Below, in pieces: positions 55,765 through 64,000 of a stretch of 64,000 nucleotides of DNA. The stretch comes from Rhodocyclales bacterium (lineage in GTDB: Bacteria > Pseudomonadota > Gammaproteobacteria > Burkholderiales > Rhodocyclaceae). Position numbers and translations under genes: made by a program. The stretch is from the NCBI GenBank assembly GCA_026399475.1, contig JAPLQY010000086.1:62001-126000 (forward strand), given 5' to 3'. Within the stretch, counting starts at the first letter, position 1. Each line of letters opens with the position of its first letter. Under the pieces are notes generated by a model. It did not search any database and was not told where the DNA came from. It saw only the letters and a program-made list of their open reading frames with translations.

Positions 55765-57489
55765 ATGTCCTCGATGAACCGCCGCGAATTCCTTCAGATG
55801 CTCGCCGCCGCCTCGGTAGCCGGCGCCGCACTCGACGCCCGTCCACTGCTCGCAGCAGGAAACGCCGACGCGTTTTACGACGCGCCCAGGTTCGGCAACG
55901 TGCATTTCATGCACTTTACCGACTGCCACGCCCAGCTGTTGCCGATCTGGTTTCGCGAACCGAACGTCAATGTCGGCCTCGGGACGGCACTGGGCAAAGC
56001 ACCGCATCTGGTCGGCGAGCACCTGCTGAAGGCCTTCAACATCAAGCCCGGCACGCGGGAGGCGTACGCATTTACTTATCTGGATTTCGCCCAGGCGGCA
56101 AAAACCTACGGCAAGGTCGGCGGCTTCGCGCATTTGGCGACTCTGGTAAAGCGCATGCGTGCGCAGCGCCCGGGGGCGCTGTTGCTCGACGGTGGCGATA
56201 CCTGGCAGGGCTCTGCCACCGCCTTGTGGAGCAAGGGGCAGGACATGGTCGATGCCTGCAAGCTGCTCGGAGTGGACATGATGTCCGCGCACTGGGAATT
56301 CACGCTGGGCGACAAGCGCGTGCAGGAAATTGTCGACAAGGATTTGAAAGGCAAGATCGAGTTTCTGGCCCAGAACATCAAGACCACCGACTTCGGCGAT
56401 CAGGTGTTCCCGCCCTATGCGATGCGCGAGATGAATGGCGTTCAAGTCGCCGTGATCGGGCAGGCCTTTCCCTACACGCCGATCGCCAACCCGCGCTGGA
56501 TGATGGCCGACTGGACTTTCGGCATCCAGGACGAGAACCTGCAGAAGATGGTTGACGAGGTGCGCGCCAAGGGCGCGAAAGTAGTCGTCCTGCTCTCGCA
56601 CAACGGCATGGACGTCGATCTCAAGATGGCCACCCGGGTCACCGGCATAGACGCCATTTTTGGCGGCCACACGCATGACGGCGTACCGCAGCCGGTCACG
56701 GTGAAAAACGCCGGCGGCCAGACGCTGGTGACCAATGCAGGATCCAATGGAAAATTCCTTGCCGTGCTCGATTTCGACGTACGCGGCGGGAAGGTTCAGG
56801 ATTTCCGCTACAAGCTCATGCCGATCTTCTCCAACCTGCTGCCAGCCGACGCCGACATGTCTGCGCTGATTGACAAGGTGCGGGCTCCGCACAAGTCCAA
56901 GCTGGAAGAAAAGCTCGCCGTCTCGGAGGGCCTGCTCTACCGGCGCGGCAACTTCACCGGCAGTTGGGACCAGCTGATTCTCGATGCCATCATGGAAGTG
57001 CAAGGCGCCGACATCGGCTTCTCCCCGGGTTTCCGCTGGGGCACGACCATCCTGCCCGGCCAGGCCATTACCTTCGAGCACCTGATGGACCAGACCGCCA
57101 TCACTTATCCCTACGCGACACTCACCGAGATGAGTGGCGAGCAGATCAAGACCATTCTCGAGGATGTGTGCGACAACTCGTTCAATCCCGACCCCTATTA
57201 CCAGCAGGGCGGCGACATGGTGCGCGTCGGCGGCTTGCAATACACCTGCACGCCGGGAGCAAAGATGGGCAGCCGCATCACCGACATGCGCCTGAAAGAC
57301 AAGCCCCTCGACGCCGGCAAGAAGTACAAGGTCGCCGGCTGGGCTCCGGTCGCCGAGGGCGCCCAAGGCGAGCCGGTGTGGGACGTCGTGGCACGTTACC
57401 TGCGCGACAAGAAGACCATCACGCCGCGCAAACTCAATCAGCCAAAACTGTTGGGGGTACAGGGCAATGCGGGCTATGCCGGCACTTGA
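55765..57489 (+). CDS. soxB: Thiosulfohydrolase SoxB
   Basis: 574 residues. Tat signal (NRREFLQMLAAASVAG), then a metallophosphoesterase-like domain: HFMHFTDCHAQLLP for the di-manganese site, LLDGGDTWQGSATALWSKGQDMVDA, and GGHTHDGVP near 297. The C-terminal 5'-nucleotidase-like domain has GFSPGFRWGTTILPG. It hydrolyses sulfate from SoxY-bound thiosulfate. Read after the intergenic terminator, with CAGGGAGA upstream of ATG 55765. Confidence 0.96.
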   Translation: MSSMNRREFLQMLAAASVAGAALDARPLLAAGNADAFYDAPRFGNVHFMHFTDCHAQLLPIWFREPNVNVGLGTALGKAPHLVGEHLLKAFNIKPGTREAYAFTYLDFAQAAKTYGKVGGFAHLATLVKRMRAQRPGALLLDGGDTWQGSATALWSKGQDMVDACKLLGVDMMSAHWEFTLGDKRVQEIVDKDLKGKIEFLAQNIKTTDFGDQVFPPYAMREMNGVQVAVIGQAFPYTPIANPRWMMADWTFGIQDENLQKMVDEVRAKGAKVVVLLSHNGMDVDLKMATRVTGIDAIFGGHTHDGVPQPVTVKNAGGQTLVTNAGSNGKFLAVLDFDVRGGKVQDFRYKLMPIFSNLLPADADMSALIDKVRAPHKSKLEEKLAVSEGLLYRRGNFTGSWDQLILDAIMEVQGADIGFSPGFRWGTTILPGQAITFEHLMDQTAITYPYATLTEMSGEQIKTILEDVCDNSFNPDPYYQQGGDMVRVGGLQYTCTPGAKMGSRITDMRLKDKPLDAGKKYKVAGWAPVAEGAQGEPVWDVVARYLRDKKTITPRKLNQPKLLGVQGNAGYAGT

Positions 57490-57559
57490 AAGGGGCCAGT
57501 CGCGACGCGCCCGCTAGGTGACGCGATGCGACGAGCGCCTGGCGTCGTCGCGGTTCAGT

Positions 57560-58003
57560 TCAAGGCTTGATGTAGGCGAAGCCGCCGCGCGCCTGCAGCT
57601 TGCCGATTTCGGCGACACCTGAGGGCACAAACCTGGACTCCGCTATGAACTGCTTGCGTTCCAGCTTGCGGCTCTTGAGGGTTATCTCGCACACGTCGAA
57701 GGTCACGCCGCGCTCGACCAGCGCCTCCACGGTGACGTTGTATGGGTTGCCGTTCTTGTCCCTGGCGCCGTCCATCAGGAAGTCCACACCGAGGGCATGC
57801 GTGACCACCACAATCTGCGCCTGCGGATTGACGTCGAGATGATTGCCGACGTTGCGTAGCGCCGCCATGGCGTTCGTTGAATCATTGATGTGATAGACCA
57901 CCTTGTCAGGGTGAACGCTGGAGGTCAGGTCCGTCGCACATCCGCCCAGGATCAATACGCTCGCAACCATCACCGCCGTCATGCCGCTTGTCATCCAGTT
58001 CAT
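57560..58003 (-). CDS. DsrE-like lipoprotein beside the sox cluster
   Basis: 147 residues from ATG 58003 with GGAGGAG about 5 bases before. A lipoprotein signal ends in LILGGC (Cys22). The rest (VVYHINDSTNAMAALRNVGNHLDVNPQAQIVVVTHALGVDFLMDGA, KNGNPYNVTVEALVERGVTFDVCEITLKSR) is the DsrE/F-like fold (COG1416). The single Cys in FDVCEITL matches the site used by sulfur-carrier relatives. It is convergent with soxB, and a role in handling periplasmic sulfur is plausible but inferred. Confidence 0.87.
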   Translation of the reverse strand: MNWMTSGMTAVMVASVLILGGCATDLTSSVHPDKVVYHINDSTNAMAALRNVGNHLDVNPQAQIVVVTHALGVDFLMDGARDKNGNPYNVTVEALVERGVTFDVCEITLKSRKLERKQFIAESRFVPSGVAEIGKLQARGGFAYIKP

Positions 58004-58226
58004 TCCTTCTCCTCCGTCCGGAATAGGGTGCCGCAGTCGTCGGCCTTGTCCCACGCGCTGAACGTTACTCTCGTCGCGTGCCGATCACAACCCTCGCGAC
58101 AATGGCGGTATTCACGTCGAACTCCCGTCGGTCACTGAGCCCATAGCCTGGCTCGGGCGGAGATTTGTAACATTTGCTTGCAAGCCCGGTTATGGATCTC
58201 TTGCCCACCTCGGCTAAAATCGACGC

Positions 58227-59798
58227 ATGAATAAACGTTTCCTCATCATGTTTCTGGCAGCCCCTCTTGTACTTGGCCTTGGGGGCTACGCCGCATGGCG
58301 AACCTGGGACCGCAGCACCGACACGCCGAAATTCAAGACCGCGAAAACAGAATCCGGTCCGCTCACGGCGGCCGTCTCCGCAACCGGGACACTGAATCCG
58401 GTGGTCTCGGTTCAAGTCGGTTCACAGGTCTCCGGGCAGATCAAGGAGATTCTTGTCGACTTCAACTCGCCGGTGAAAGAAAACCAGCTGATCGCCCGTA
58501 TTGATCCGGAAACCTTCCAATACCGCTTGCGGCAGGCGGAGGCGGATGTCGAAGCCGCGCGTGCCGCACAAGGAGTACAACAAGCCGAAGTGCTGCGCGC
58601 CAAGGCCAACCTGGCCGACTTTCAGCGTGACTATGACCGCAAGAAACTGCTGGTGGAAAAGAACTTCATCTCCTCCGCAGAACGGGACAAGGCGCAGAGT
58701 GTATTTGACGCCGGACGCGCCTCCTTGCAGGTAGCGGAATCGCAAGCAAAGAACAGCGAGGCGCAGGTGCGCCAGCGTGAAGCGCAACTGGCGCAGGCCC
58801 GCATCGACCTCGAGCGCACGGCCATCAAGGCCCCGGTCGATGGCATCGTCGTCAAGCGCAGCATCGAGCCGGGACAGACCGTAGCGGCGAGCCTGCAATC
58901 GCCCGAACTGTTCGTGATCGCCAAGAACCTGACCGACATGCAGGTGGAAACCTCGATCGACGAGGCCGATGTCGGGCGCATCCGCGTCGGACAAAAGGCC
59001 AGCTTCACCGTCGACGCCTTTCCCGGTCGCAACTTTGAGGGTGAGGTAAAGCAGGTACGGAAGGCAGCCACCGTGGTGTCCAATGTCGTTACCTACACCG
59101 TGGTGGTTTCCGCCGCCAATCCCGAACTCAATTTGCTTCCGGGCATGACGGCAAATGTGCGCGTCATCACGGCGCAAAAGGAAAAGGCGCTCAAGCTGCC
59201 CAACGCCGCACTGCGCTTCCGTCCGCCGGGTGCAGCCGACGAGAAGAAGGCGGTGGCTGCACTGCCTTCCCAGGGGACTTCCTTCGGAGCATCGTCGGCG
59301 CTGCCTTCTGCCGGGGGCACCGGTGGGAGTGGCGGAGGCGGCGGTTTTGGGCAGTTGCGAGAGCGCCTGGTTGCCGAACTCAAGCTCGATACCGAGCAGC
59401 AGGGCAAACTCGACGCCATCTTCGCCGGCATGCGGGACAAGTTCAGGGCGGCCCGCGATCTTCCAGATGCGGAAAAGACCAAGGCGCAGGAACGCAATCG
59501 TGCCGAGATTCGCGAGAAGGTGGCAGCCATCCTCAGCCCTGGGCAGAAAAAGCTTTATGACGAAATTGCCAGCGAGGCTCAGGCAGTGCGAGCCGGTGGC
59601 GGCGGTGGCGGCGGGCGAGTCTGGATCATCGGCGAAGATGGCAGCCCGAAGGCGATCAATGTTCGCCTGGGGCTCACCGATGGCAGCATGACGGAGATCG
59701 TATCCGGCGACATCAAGGAAGGCAGCGAAGTGATCGTCGGCCAGCAGACGGCGAATGGCGCCAAGCCCTCCGGCATGCCAGGCCCGCGCCTGTTCTGA
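58227..59798 (+). CDS. MacA-type periplasmic adaptor with an inserted Spy/CpxP-like helical segment
   Basis: 523 residues. N-terminal membrane anchor (about 5-24), beta-barrel/lipoyl parts with VSVQVGSQVSGQIKEILVDFNSPV, a coiled-coil hairpin (about 95-190), then a barrel ending in LPGMTANVRVITAQ. MacA-type adaptors usually finish within 400 residues. Here residues about 372-455 (FGQLRERLVAELKLDTEQQGKLDAIF, ILSPGQKKLYDEIASEAQAVR) insert a helical region with LxxEQ/LSPGQ spacing like the LTxxQ motif, flanked by Gly runs, before the domain resumes (VWIIGEDGSPKAINVRLG). Starts the exporter operon. Confidence 0.88.
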   Translation: MNKRFLIMFLAAPLVLGLGGYAAWRTWDRSTDTPKFKTAKTESGPLTAAVSATGTLNPVVSVQVGSQVSGQIKEILVDFNSPVKENQLIARIDPETFQYRLRQAEADVEAARAAQGVQQAEVLRAKANLADFQRDYDRKKLLVEKNFISSAERDKAQSVFDAGRASLQVAESQAKNSEAQVRQREAQLAQARIDLERTAIKAPVDGIVVKRSIEPGQTVAASLQSPELFVIAKNLTDMQVETSIDEADVGRIRVGQKASFTVDAFPGRNFEGEVKQVRKAATVVSNVVTYTVVVSAANPELNLLPGMTANVRVITAQKEKALKLPNAALRFRPPGAADEKKAVAALPSQGTSFGASSALPSAGGTGGSGGGGGFGQLRERLVAELKLDTEQQGKLDAIFAGMRDKFRAARDLPDAEKTKAQERNRAEIREKVAAILSPGQKKLYDEIASEAQAVRAGGGGGGGRVWIIGEDGSPKAINVRLGLTDGSMTEIVSGDIKEGSEVIVGQQTANGAKPSGMPGPRLF

Positions 59799-59809
59799 TA
59801 TCGCTTGCC

Positions 59810-60526
59810 ATGGCGGAAGCGCTGATCCGGGTCGAGGAACTCGCCAAGGAATACCGGATGGGCAACAATGTAGTGCCGGCCCTGTGCGGTGTCAGTCTTG
59901 AAATAGCGGCGGGCGAATTCGTCGCCGTCATGGGGCCTTCCGGTTCGGGAAAATCCACATTCATGAATCTGCTGGGCTGTCTCGACCATCCCAGCGGAGG
60001 GCGTTACTGGCTGGACGGACAGGAGGTTTCGCAGCTTTCCGGCGACGAACTGGCACGCGTGCGCAATCGCAAGCTCGGCTTTGTTTTCCAGCATTTCAAC
60101 CTGCTGGCCCGCACGTCGGCACTGGACAATGTTGCCTTGCCCCTGCTCTATAGCGAAATGCCGCCGCCGGAGCGAAAACGGCACGCCGAACAACGTTTGG
60201 CCCAAGTCGGCCTGGCCGAGCGCATGGACCATCATCCGGCACAACTCTCGGGCGGCCAGCAGCAGCGGGTGGCCATCGCCCGGGCACTGGTGAACGATCC
60301 CCAGCTGGTGCTGGCCGACGAACCGACCGGCGCGCTCGATTCGCGTACCAGCGTCGAGATCATGGCCTTGCTGCAACAACTGAACCGGGAAGGCATCACC
60401 ATTGTCCTGGTGACCCATGAGCATGACGTCGCCCATTTCGCCGGACGCATTATCAGCTTTCGCGACGGCAAGGTCATCGAAGACAAGCCCAACGTCGCCA
60501 ACGACGCTGCGACGCTGCTGACATGA
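59810..60526 (+). CDS. ABC transporter ATP-binding protein (MacB/LolD type)
   Basis: 238 residues: Walker A GPSGSGKST at 42-50, Q-loop in GFVFQHFNLLARTSALDNVALPL, signature LSGGQQQRVAIARAL and Walker B VLADEPTGALD. Belongs to the MacB/LolD/FtsE subfamily. It pairs with the permease encoded 4 bases upstream of its stop, so the MacB ATPase and membrane domain are separate proteins here rather than fused. Drives the adaptor encoded just before (11 bases). Confidence 0.93.
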   Translation: MAEALIRVEELAKEYRMGNNVVPALCGVSLEIAAGEFVAVMGPSGSGKSTFMNLLGCLDHPSGGRYWLDGQEVSQLSGDELARVRNRKLGFVFQHFNLLARTSALDNVALPLLYSEMPPPERKRHAEQRLAQVGLAERMDHHPAQLSGGQQQRVAIARALVNDPQLVLADEPTGALDSRTSVEIMALLQQLNREGITIVLVTHEHDVAHFAGRIISFRDGKVIEDKPNVANDAATLLT

Positions 60527-61755
60527 ACTTCGCCGCGACACTCGGGATCGCGCTGCTCGCCCTGCGCGTAAACAAGATGCGTTCGGCGCTGACCATGCTC
60601 GGCATCATCATCGGCGTCGCGGCCGTAATTGTCATGATCGCCGTCGGCGGCGGCGCTCAGGCACGAGTGGAGGACCAGATTCGCAGCCTCGGCTCCAACA
60701 TCATCATGGTGCTATCCGGCTCAATGACGTCGGGCGGCGCTCGCGGTGGCACCGGCTCACAGCCGACCATCTTCGAAGACGATGCCTACGCCATTGGCCG
60801 CGAGATCGAGGAAATCCAGGCCGCAGCGCCCACCCTGCGCGGCACGGGGCAGGTCGTTTCCGGCAACACCAACTGGTCCACCGTCTTCTATGGCATCACA
60901 CCGGACTACCTCGAGGTGCGCGAATGGGCCATTGTCGAAGGACGCGGCTTTGAGCAGGCCGAGATGTCCGGTGCAGGCAAGGTCGTCCTTATCGGACAGA
61001 CTGTGGCGAAAAACATTTTTGGCGATGCCAGCCCGCTCGATCAGGTGATTCGCGTGCGCAAGGTACCACTGACGGTGATCGGCGTACTGGACCGCAAAGG
61101 CCAGAGCATGACCGGGCAGGATCAGGATGACCTGATCCTGATGCCCATCAGCACGGCCAGAAAGCGGGTGCTCGGTGCGGCGCAGGCCAAGTCGCGCAGC
61201 GTGTCGTCGATCATGGTCAAGGTGCGCCAGGGAGCCGACATGAATGATGCCGACCAGCGCATGCGCGAATTGCTGCGCCAGCGGCACCGATTGCAGCAGG
61301 GGCAGGACGATGACTTTTTCGTTCGCAATCTGTCCGAGATTCTTCAGGCGCAGGAAGCATCGTCGAAGGTCATGACGCTGTTGCTCGCTGCGGTGGCCTC
61401 CGTTTCGCTGCTGGTCGGCGGCATCGGCATCATGAATATCATGCTGGTCTCGGTCACCGAGCGGACGCGCGAAATAGGCCTGCGCATGGCGGTCGGCGCC
61501 CGCAGCCGGGACATCCTGACCCAGTTCCTGGTCGAAGCTGTCACGCTGTCCCTGATCGGCGGCGCCATCGGTATCCTGCTCGGTGTCGGCGGCGCGATGC
61601 TGATTGCCGAACTCGCTGGCTGGCGCACCGAACTCTCGGGCAGCTCGATCGTACTTGCGGCAGGCTTTGCCGGTGCCGTCGGCATATTTTTTGGATACTA
61701 CCCGGCAAAAAAGGCCTCCCGCCTGCTGCCGATCGAAGCACTGCGCTACGAATAG
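60523..61755 (+). CDS. ABC transporter permease (MacB type)
   Basis: 410 residues. One N-terminal membrane helix (ALTMLGIIIGVAAVIVMIAVGGG), a large periplasmic MacB_PCD domain with GSNIIMVLSG and VVEGRGFE-like blocks, then three C-terminal helices (FtsX domain, VASVSLLVGGIGIMNIMLVSVTERTREIGLRMAVGARSRDI). The four-helix topology fits a MacB-type mechanotransducer. An outer-membrane channel gene of the TolC type is not in the window. Confidence 0.93.
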   Translation: MNFAATLGIALLALRVNKMRSALTMLGIIIGVAAVIVMIAVGGGAQARVEDQIRSLGSNIIMVLSGSMTSGGARGGTGSQPTIFEDDAYAIGREIEEIQAAAPTLRGTGQVVSGNTNWSTVFYGITPDYLEVREWAIVEGRGFEQAEMSGAGKVVLIGQTVAKNIFGDASPLDQVIRVRKVPLTVIGVLDRKGQSMTGQDQDDLILMPISTARKRVLGAAQAKSRSVSSIMVKVRQGADMNDADQRMRELLRQRHRLQQGQDDDFFVRNLSEILQAQEASSKVMTLLLAAVASVSLLVGGIGIMNIMLVSVTERTREIGLRMAVGARSRDILTQFLVEAVTLSLIGGAIGILLGVGGAMLIAELAGWRTELSGSSIVLAAGFAGAVGIFFGYYPAKKASRLLPIEALRYE

Positions 61756-61825
61756 GCTAAGCGCAACAGCAATCCCGCAGCCTCTGTGCACGGATCATGG
61801 ATAATGAAGGCTTTCCGTCGCTTAA

Positions 61826-63343
61826 ATGGCAATGGCTGAAGAAGTCGAACTCAAACTTGCGCTGGCAGAAGGCCATCAGTCGCGTTTTCTGCGCCACCCG
61901 CTGCTGAAACAGGCGGTCGAGCGCCATATTGACACTCTCGACAATATCTATTACGACACGACGGATCTTTCTTTGCGTCGTCGTGGCATCGCCCTGCGCC
62001 TGCGCCGCAAGGGGCGCGACTGGCTGCAAACCGTCAAGCTTGCGGGAAATTCGGCAGCGGGTCTGAGCAGCCGGCCGGAGTGGGAAGTTCCCTACACCGG
62101 ACATTTCGACTTCTCATGCGTTGAGCAATCTGCCGTGCGCGAATGGCTGCAGCGACCCAAGCTGCTGGCTCGCATCGTGCCTATTTGCGAAACCCGCTTC
62201 CGCCGCATCACCTGGAAATTTTCTGCCGCTCGCGGAGCCGTGCTGCTGACTCTGGATCGCGGCTGGATAATCGCCAATGGTCGCCGGGAAGCAATCTCCG
62301 AACTGGAACTGGAACTTGCCGGCGCGCCGGTGCATGCGATTTTTGGCCTCGCCACGCAGCTCGCACAACGAGTATCCCTGACGCCCTCGGTATTGTCCAA
62401 GGCAGAGCGCGGCTATCGCTTGCACACCGGTGCACCGTCCGTGCCGTTCAAGGCCGAAACCGTAGCTCTGTCTGCGGCAATGTCGCCGTATGAAGCATTC
62501 CGCCGCATTGCGCTGTCCTGTCTTGAACATCTGCAGCAAAATCATCGCGGTGCGCTTTCCAGTGACGACCCGGAGTACATTCACCAGATGCGTGTCGCCA
62601 CGCGACGACTGCGTGCCGCATTGCGGCTTTTCGGCCCGGTACTGCCAGAGCATCTTGCCGAGTCGCTGCGCACGCCGCTGTCAGCACTGATGAAGCAACT
62701 GGGCCGGGCACGCGACCTCGACGTGCTGCTCACCGAAATCGCCAATCCGGTACTGTGTGCCCTGCCCAACGAACCAAGGTTGCCTGCGCTGGCAAGCGAT
62801 ATCACCAACCGCCGTTACGCGGCACGCGCGCAGGCGATTGCGATGCTCGCTGCCCCTGACTATGGACGCATATTGCTGACCGCGCTCGAATCGCTGCACG
62901 CCATTCATTTGACTGGCCCGGCAATGATCGCGCTGCTCAGCTTTGCGTCCGAACGCCTGCATCGTCTGCGCAAGAAACTGCGTCGACTGACCGCAGCAGC
63001 AGATATCGACGACCCTGCAGCCCTCCATGCCCTGCGCATAGGGGTAAAGCGCCTGCGCTATGCTCTGGAGTTCTTTTCGCCCCTGGCGCGGCAGCATGCC
63101 TTCGATCGTGTGCTGAAGCAGCTTGCTGCCTTGCAGGACACGCTGGGCCAGCTCAATGACCTGACCAGTGCCGGCGCCATGCTGATGGATTGCGCCGGTG
63201 ACGACCCCCGGCTGCGCGAGGCGGTGACGCTGATCGGCGGCTGGCATGGCCCGCGCTACGCAAGCCTGCTGGCAGGTACCTCGCACGAACTGATCCGCCT
63301 GAAGCGGCTGCGGCTGCCGAAACTTGCCGCGAACGACAAGTAA
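61826..63343 (+). CDS. CYTH-CHAD domain protein
   Basis: 505 residues from ATG 61826 (a second ATG two codons on is equally possible). CYTH domain at about 4-205, with E-x-E-x-K (EVELKL), a series of basic residues and an acidic ELELELAG tail, as in inorganic triphosphatases. The CHAD domain begins about 225, with HQMRVATRRLRAALRLF and, later, ALRIGVKRLRYALEFF, its histidine-containing repeats thought to bind polyphosphate. Likely acts on tripolyphosphate or polyphosphate granules. sixA follows 54 bases downstream. Confidence 0.92.
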   Translation: MAMAEEVELKLALAEGHQSRFLRHPLLKQAVERHIDTLDNIYYDTTDLSLRRRGIALRLRRKGRDWLQTVKLAGNSAAGLSSRPEWEVPYTGHFDFSCVEQSAVREWLQRPKLLARIVPICETRFRRITWKFSAARGAVLLTLDRGWIIANGRREAISELELELAGAPVHAIFGLATQLAQRVSLTPSVLSKAERGYRLHTGAPSVPFKAETVALSAAMSPYEAFRRIALSCLEHLQQNHRGALSSDDPEYIHQMRVATRRLRAALRLFGPVLPEHLAESLRTPLSALMKQLGRARDLDVLLTEIANPVLCALPNEPRLPALASDITNRRYAARAQAIAMLAAPDYGRILLTALESLHAIHLTGPAMIALLSFASERLHRLRKKLRRLTAAADIDDPAALHALRIGVKRLRYALEFFSPLARQHAFDRVLKQLAALQDTLGQLNDLTSAGAMLMDCAGDDPRLREAVTLIGGWHGPRYASLLAGTSHELIRLKRLRLPKLAANDK

Positions 63344-63397
63344 CAATCATGTAACAGCCATGCGTCAGTCTTGGCAACCCGTAACGGAGGAACACGG

Positions 63398-63859
63398 ATG
63401 GACTTGATACTCTGGCGTCACGCCGAAGCCGAAGACGGCGATGGCACCATCCCGGATGGCAAACGGCGGCTTACCGTGCGCGGCGAAAAGCAGGCAAAAC
63501 AGGTCGCACGCTGGCTGAACCAGCATTTGCCGCGCAAACGCAAGGTTTTCGTCAGTCCGACGGAACGCACCCAGCAAACTGCGCATGCACTGGAACTGCC
63601 TTACGAGATCGAGTCCAAGCTCGGCATCGGCGCTTCCGTGATGGATGTGCTGAACGCAGTCGGCTGGCCCGACCAGAGTGGCGCGGTGGTAGTCATCGGG
63701 CACCAACCGACCCTGGGACGTGTCGCCGCACTGCTGCTGTCAGGCGCGGAAGCTGACTGGTCGATCAAGAAAGGCGGCGTCTGGTGGTTTTCCAGCCGCA
63801 TGCGCAACGATGAAACGCAAACCCTGCTGCGCGCAGTCCTGAACCCCGATTTCGCCTGA
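63398..63859 (+). CDS. sixA: Phosphohistidine phosphatase SixA
   Basis: 153 residues from ATG 63398, with GGAGG 7 bases upstream. The RHAEAED near residue 7-13 is the histidine-phosphatase RHG-type motif with Ala in place of Gly, RLTVRGEKQAKQVARWL the following helix, VVVIGHQPTLG the second histidine. SixA dephosphorylates phosphohistidine on signal proteins such as ArcB or NPr. Close to the CYTH-CHAD gene, in line with polyphosphate-related clusters. Confidence 0.92.
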   Translation: MDLILWRHAEAEDGDGTIPDGKRRLTVRGEKQAKQVARWLNQHLPRKRKVFVSPTERTQQTAHALELPYEIESKLGIGASVMDVLNAVGWPDQSGAVVVIGHQPTLGRVAALLLSGAEADWSIKKGGVWWFSSRMRNDETQTLLRAVLNPDFA

Positions 63860-63975
63860 GTTCGGTGCCTGACCGCAAAATTCTATCTTCATATCAGTTG
63901 CGGAAACGGGCGTATTTTGATATTTTAGACATCGATATAAATAAATCGCGCTTCACCAGCAAGCGCCCGACCTTC

Positions 63976-64000
63976 ATGTCCAAGAAATCCGTTCCTGCTG
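63976..64000 (+). CDS. Start of a further gene, cut by the window end
   Basis: ATG 63976 opens MSKKSVPA and runs off the edge. The preceding 100 bases are AT-rich (TATTTTGATATTTTAG, ATATAAATAAA), unlike the coding parts around them, and probably hold its promoter. No Shine-Dalgarno is visible and too little is present to name a product. Its neighbours (CYTH-CHAD, SixA) suggest a phosphate or polyphosphate link, but this is only a guess. Confidence 0.35.

Noticed and set aside
57490-57559. Terminator between soxB and the DsrE-like gene
   Set aside because: A GCGACGA/TCGTCGC inverted repeat exists but has no T-run and lies in generally GC-rich sequence; too weak to list as a feature.

Overview
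This is a GC-rich window from a bacterial chromosome, almost certainly a betaproteobacterium. The gene orders rpsP-rimM-trmD-rplS, queA-tgt-yajC-secD-secF, xseB-ispA-dxs-folE2, ilvI-ilvN-ilvC-pssA-leuA and lptF/lptG-pepA-holC, together with DUF3619, DUF3106, DUF2069 and DUF2322 proteins, fit the Rhodocyclales/Nitrosomonadales area. A soxYZAXB thiosulfate-oxidation cluster, and flavin, Rieske and thiamine-diphosphate enzymes, suggest a versatile sulfur-oxidising or aromatic/steroid-degrading relative (Sulfuritalea- or Sterolibacterium-like). The genus is an inference and was not tested.

Layout. 1-1.3 kb: end of a higBA toxin-antitoxin module beside a degenerate M48 protease-like lipoprotein gene. 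1.6-5.5 kb: overlapping ravA/viaA-like genes plus a DUF364 gene. 5.5-8.2 kb: thiamine-binding protein, hotdog thioesterase, alpha/beta hydrolase and SDR. 8.3-11.1 kb: an ECF sigma/anti-sigma module with a secreted COG4315-type protein and a periplasmic catalase-like peroxidase, preceded by an ECF-type promoter. 12.0-17.4 kb: accessory metabolism (FAD dehydrogenase, ThDP enzyme, DMT exporter, Rieske oxygenase). 17.7-24.6 kb: isoprenoid precursor, folate and ribosome-maturation genes. 24.7-28.0 kb: an unrecognised 504-aa protein, YihY, WrbA and DUF2069. 28.0-33.9 kb: branched-chain amino-acid genes with pssA. 34.0-43.6 kb: a small sigma-factor module, LptFG, PepA, HolC, PurB and cytochrome c'. 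43.7-50.8 kb: cytochrome b561, the Sec accessory complex, queuosine genes and a Crp/Fnr regulator. 50.9-53.1 kb: tRNA-Leu and Kup. 53.2-58.0 kb: sox genes and a DsrE-like lipoprotein. 58.2-61.8 kb: a MacAB-type tripartite exporter. 61.8-64.0 kb: CYTH-CHAD protein, SixA and the first codons of another gene.

The most distinctive structure is a dispersed REP-like hairpin family: five copies with a TTTCAGnGCAGGC head, a hairpin and an AACTAAA-like tail. One copy lies in frame inside a signal peptide, one splits soxY from soxZ, one lies upstream of the Rieske oxygenase and two are tandem after rplS. Other notable points are a MacA-type adaptor with an embedded Spy/CpxP-like helical segment, a sigma-factor gene that seems to start at CTG, a leucine-rich mini-ORF upstream of leuA, a possibly leaderless kup mRNA, a heptamer inverted-repeat array between yajC and secD, and an M48 homologue lacking the first zinc histidine. 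No CRISPR array, insertion sequence, prophage or rRNA is visible. No gene-free stretch exceeds about 300 bases. The 298 bases before ravA (1291-1588) and the 221 bases between tRNA-Leu and kup hold only the promoter candidates listed.
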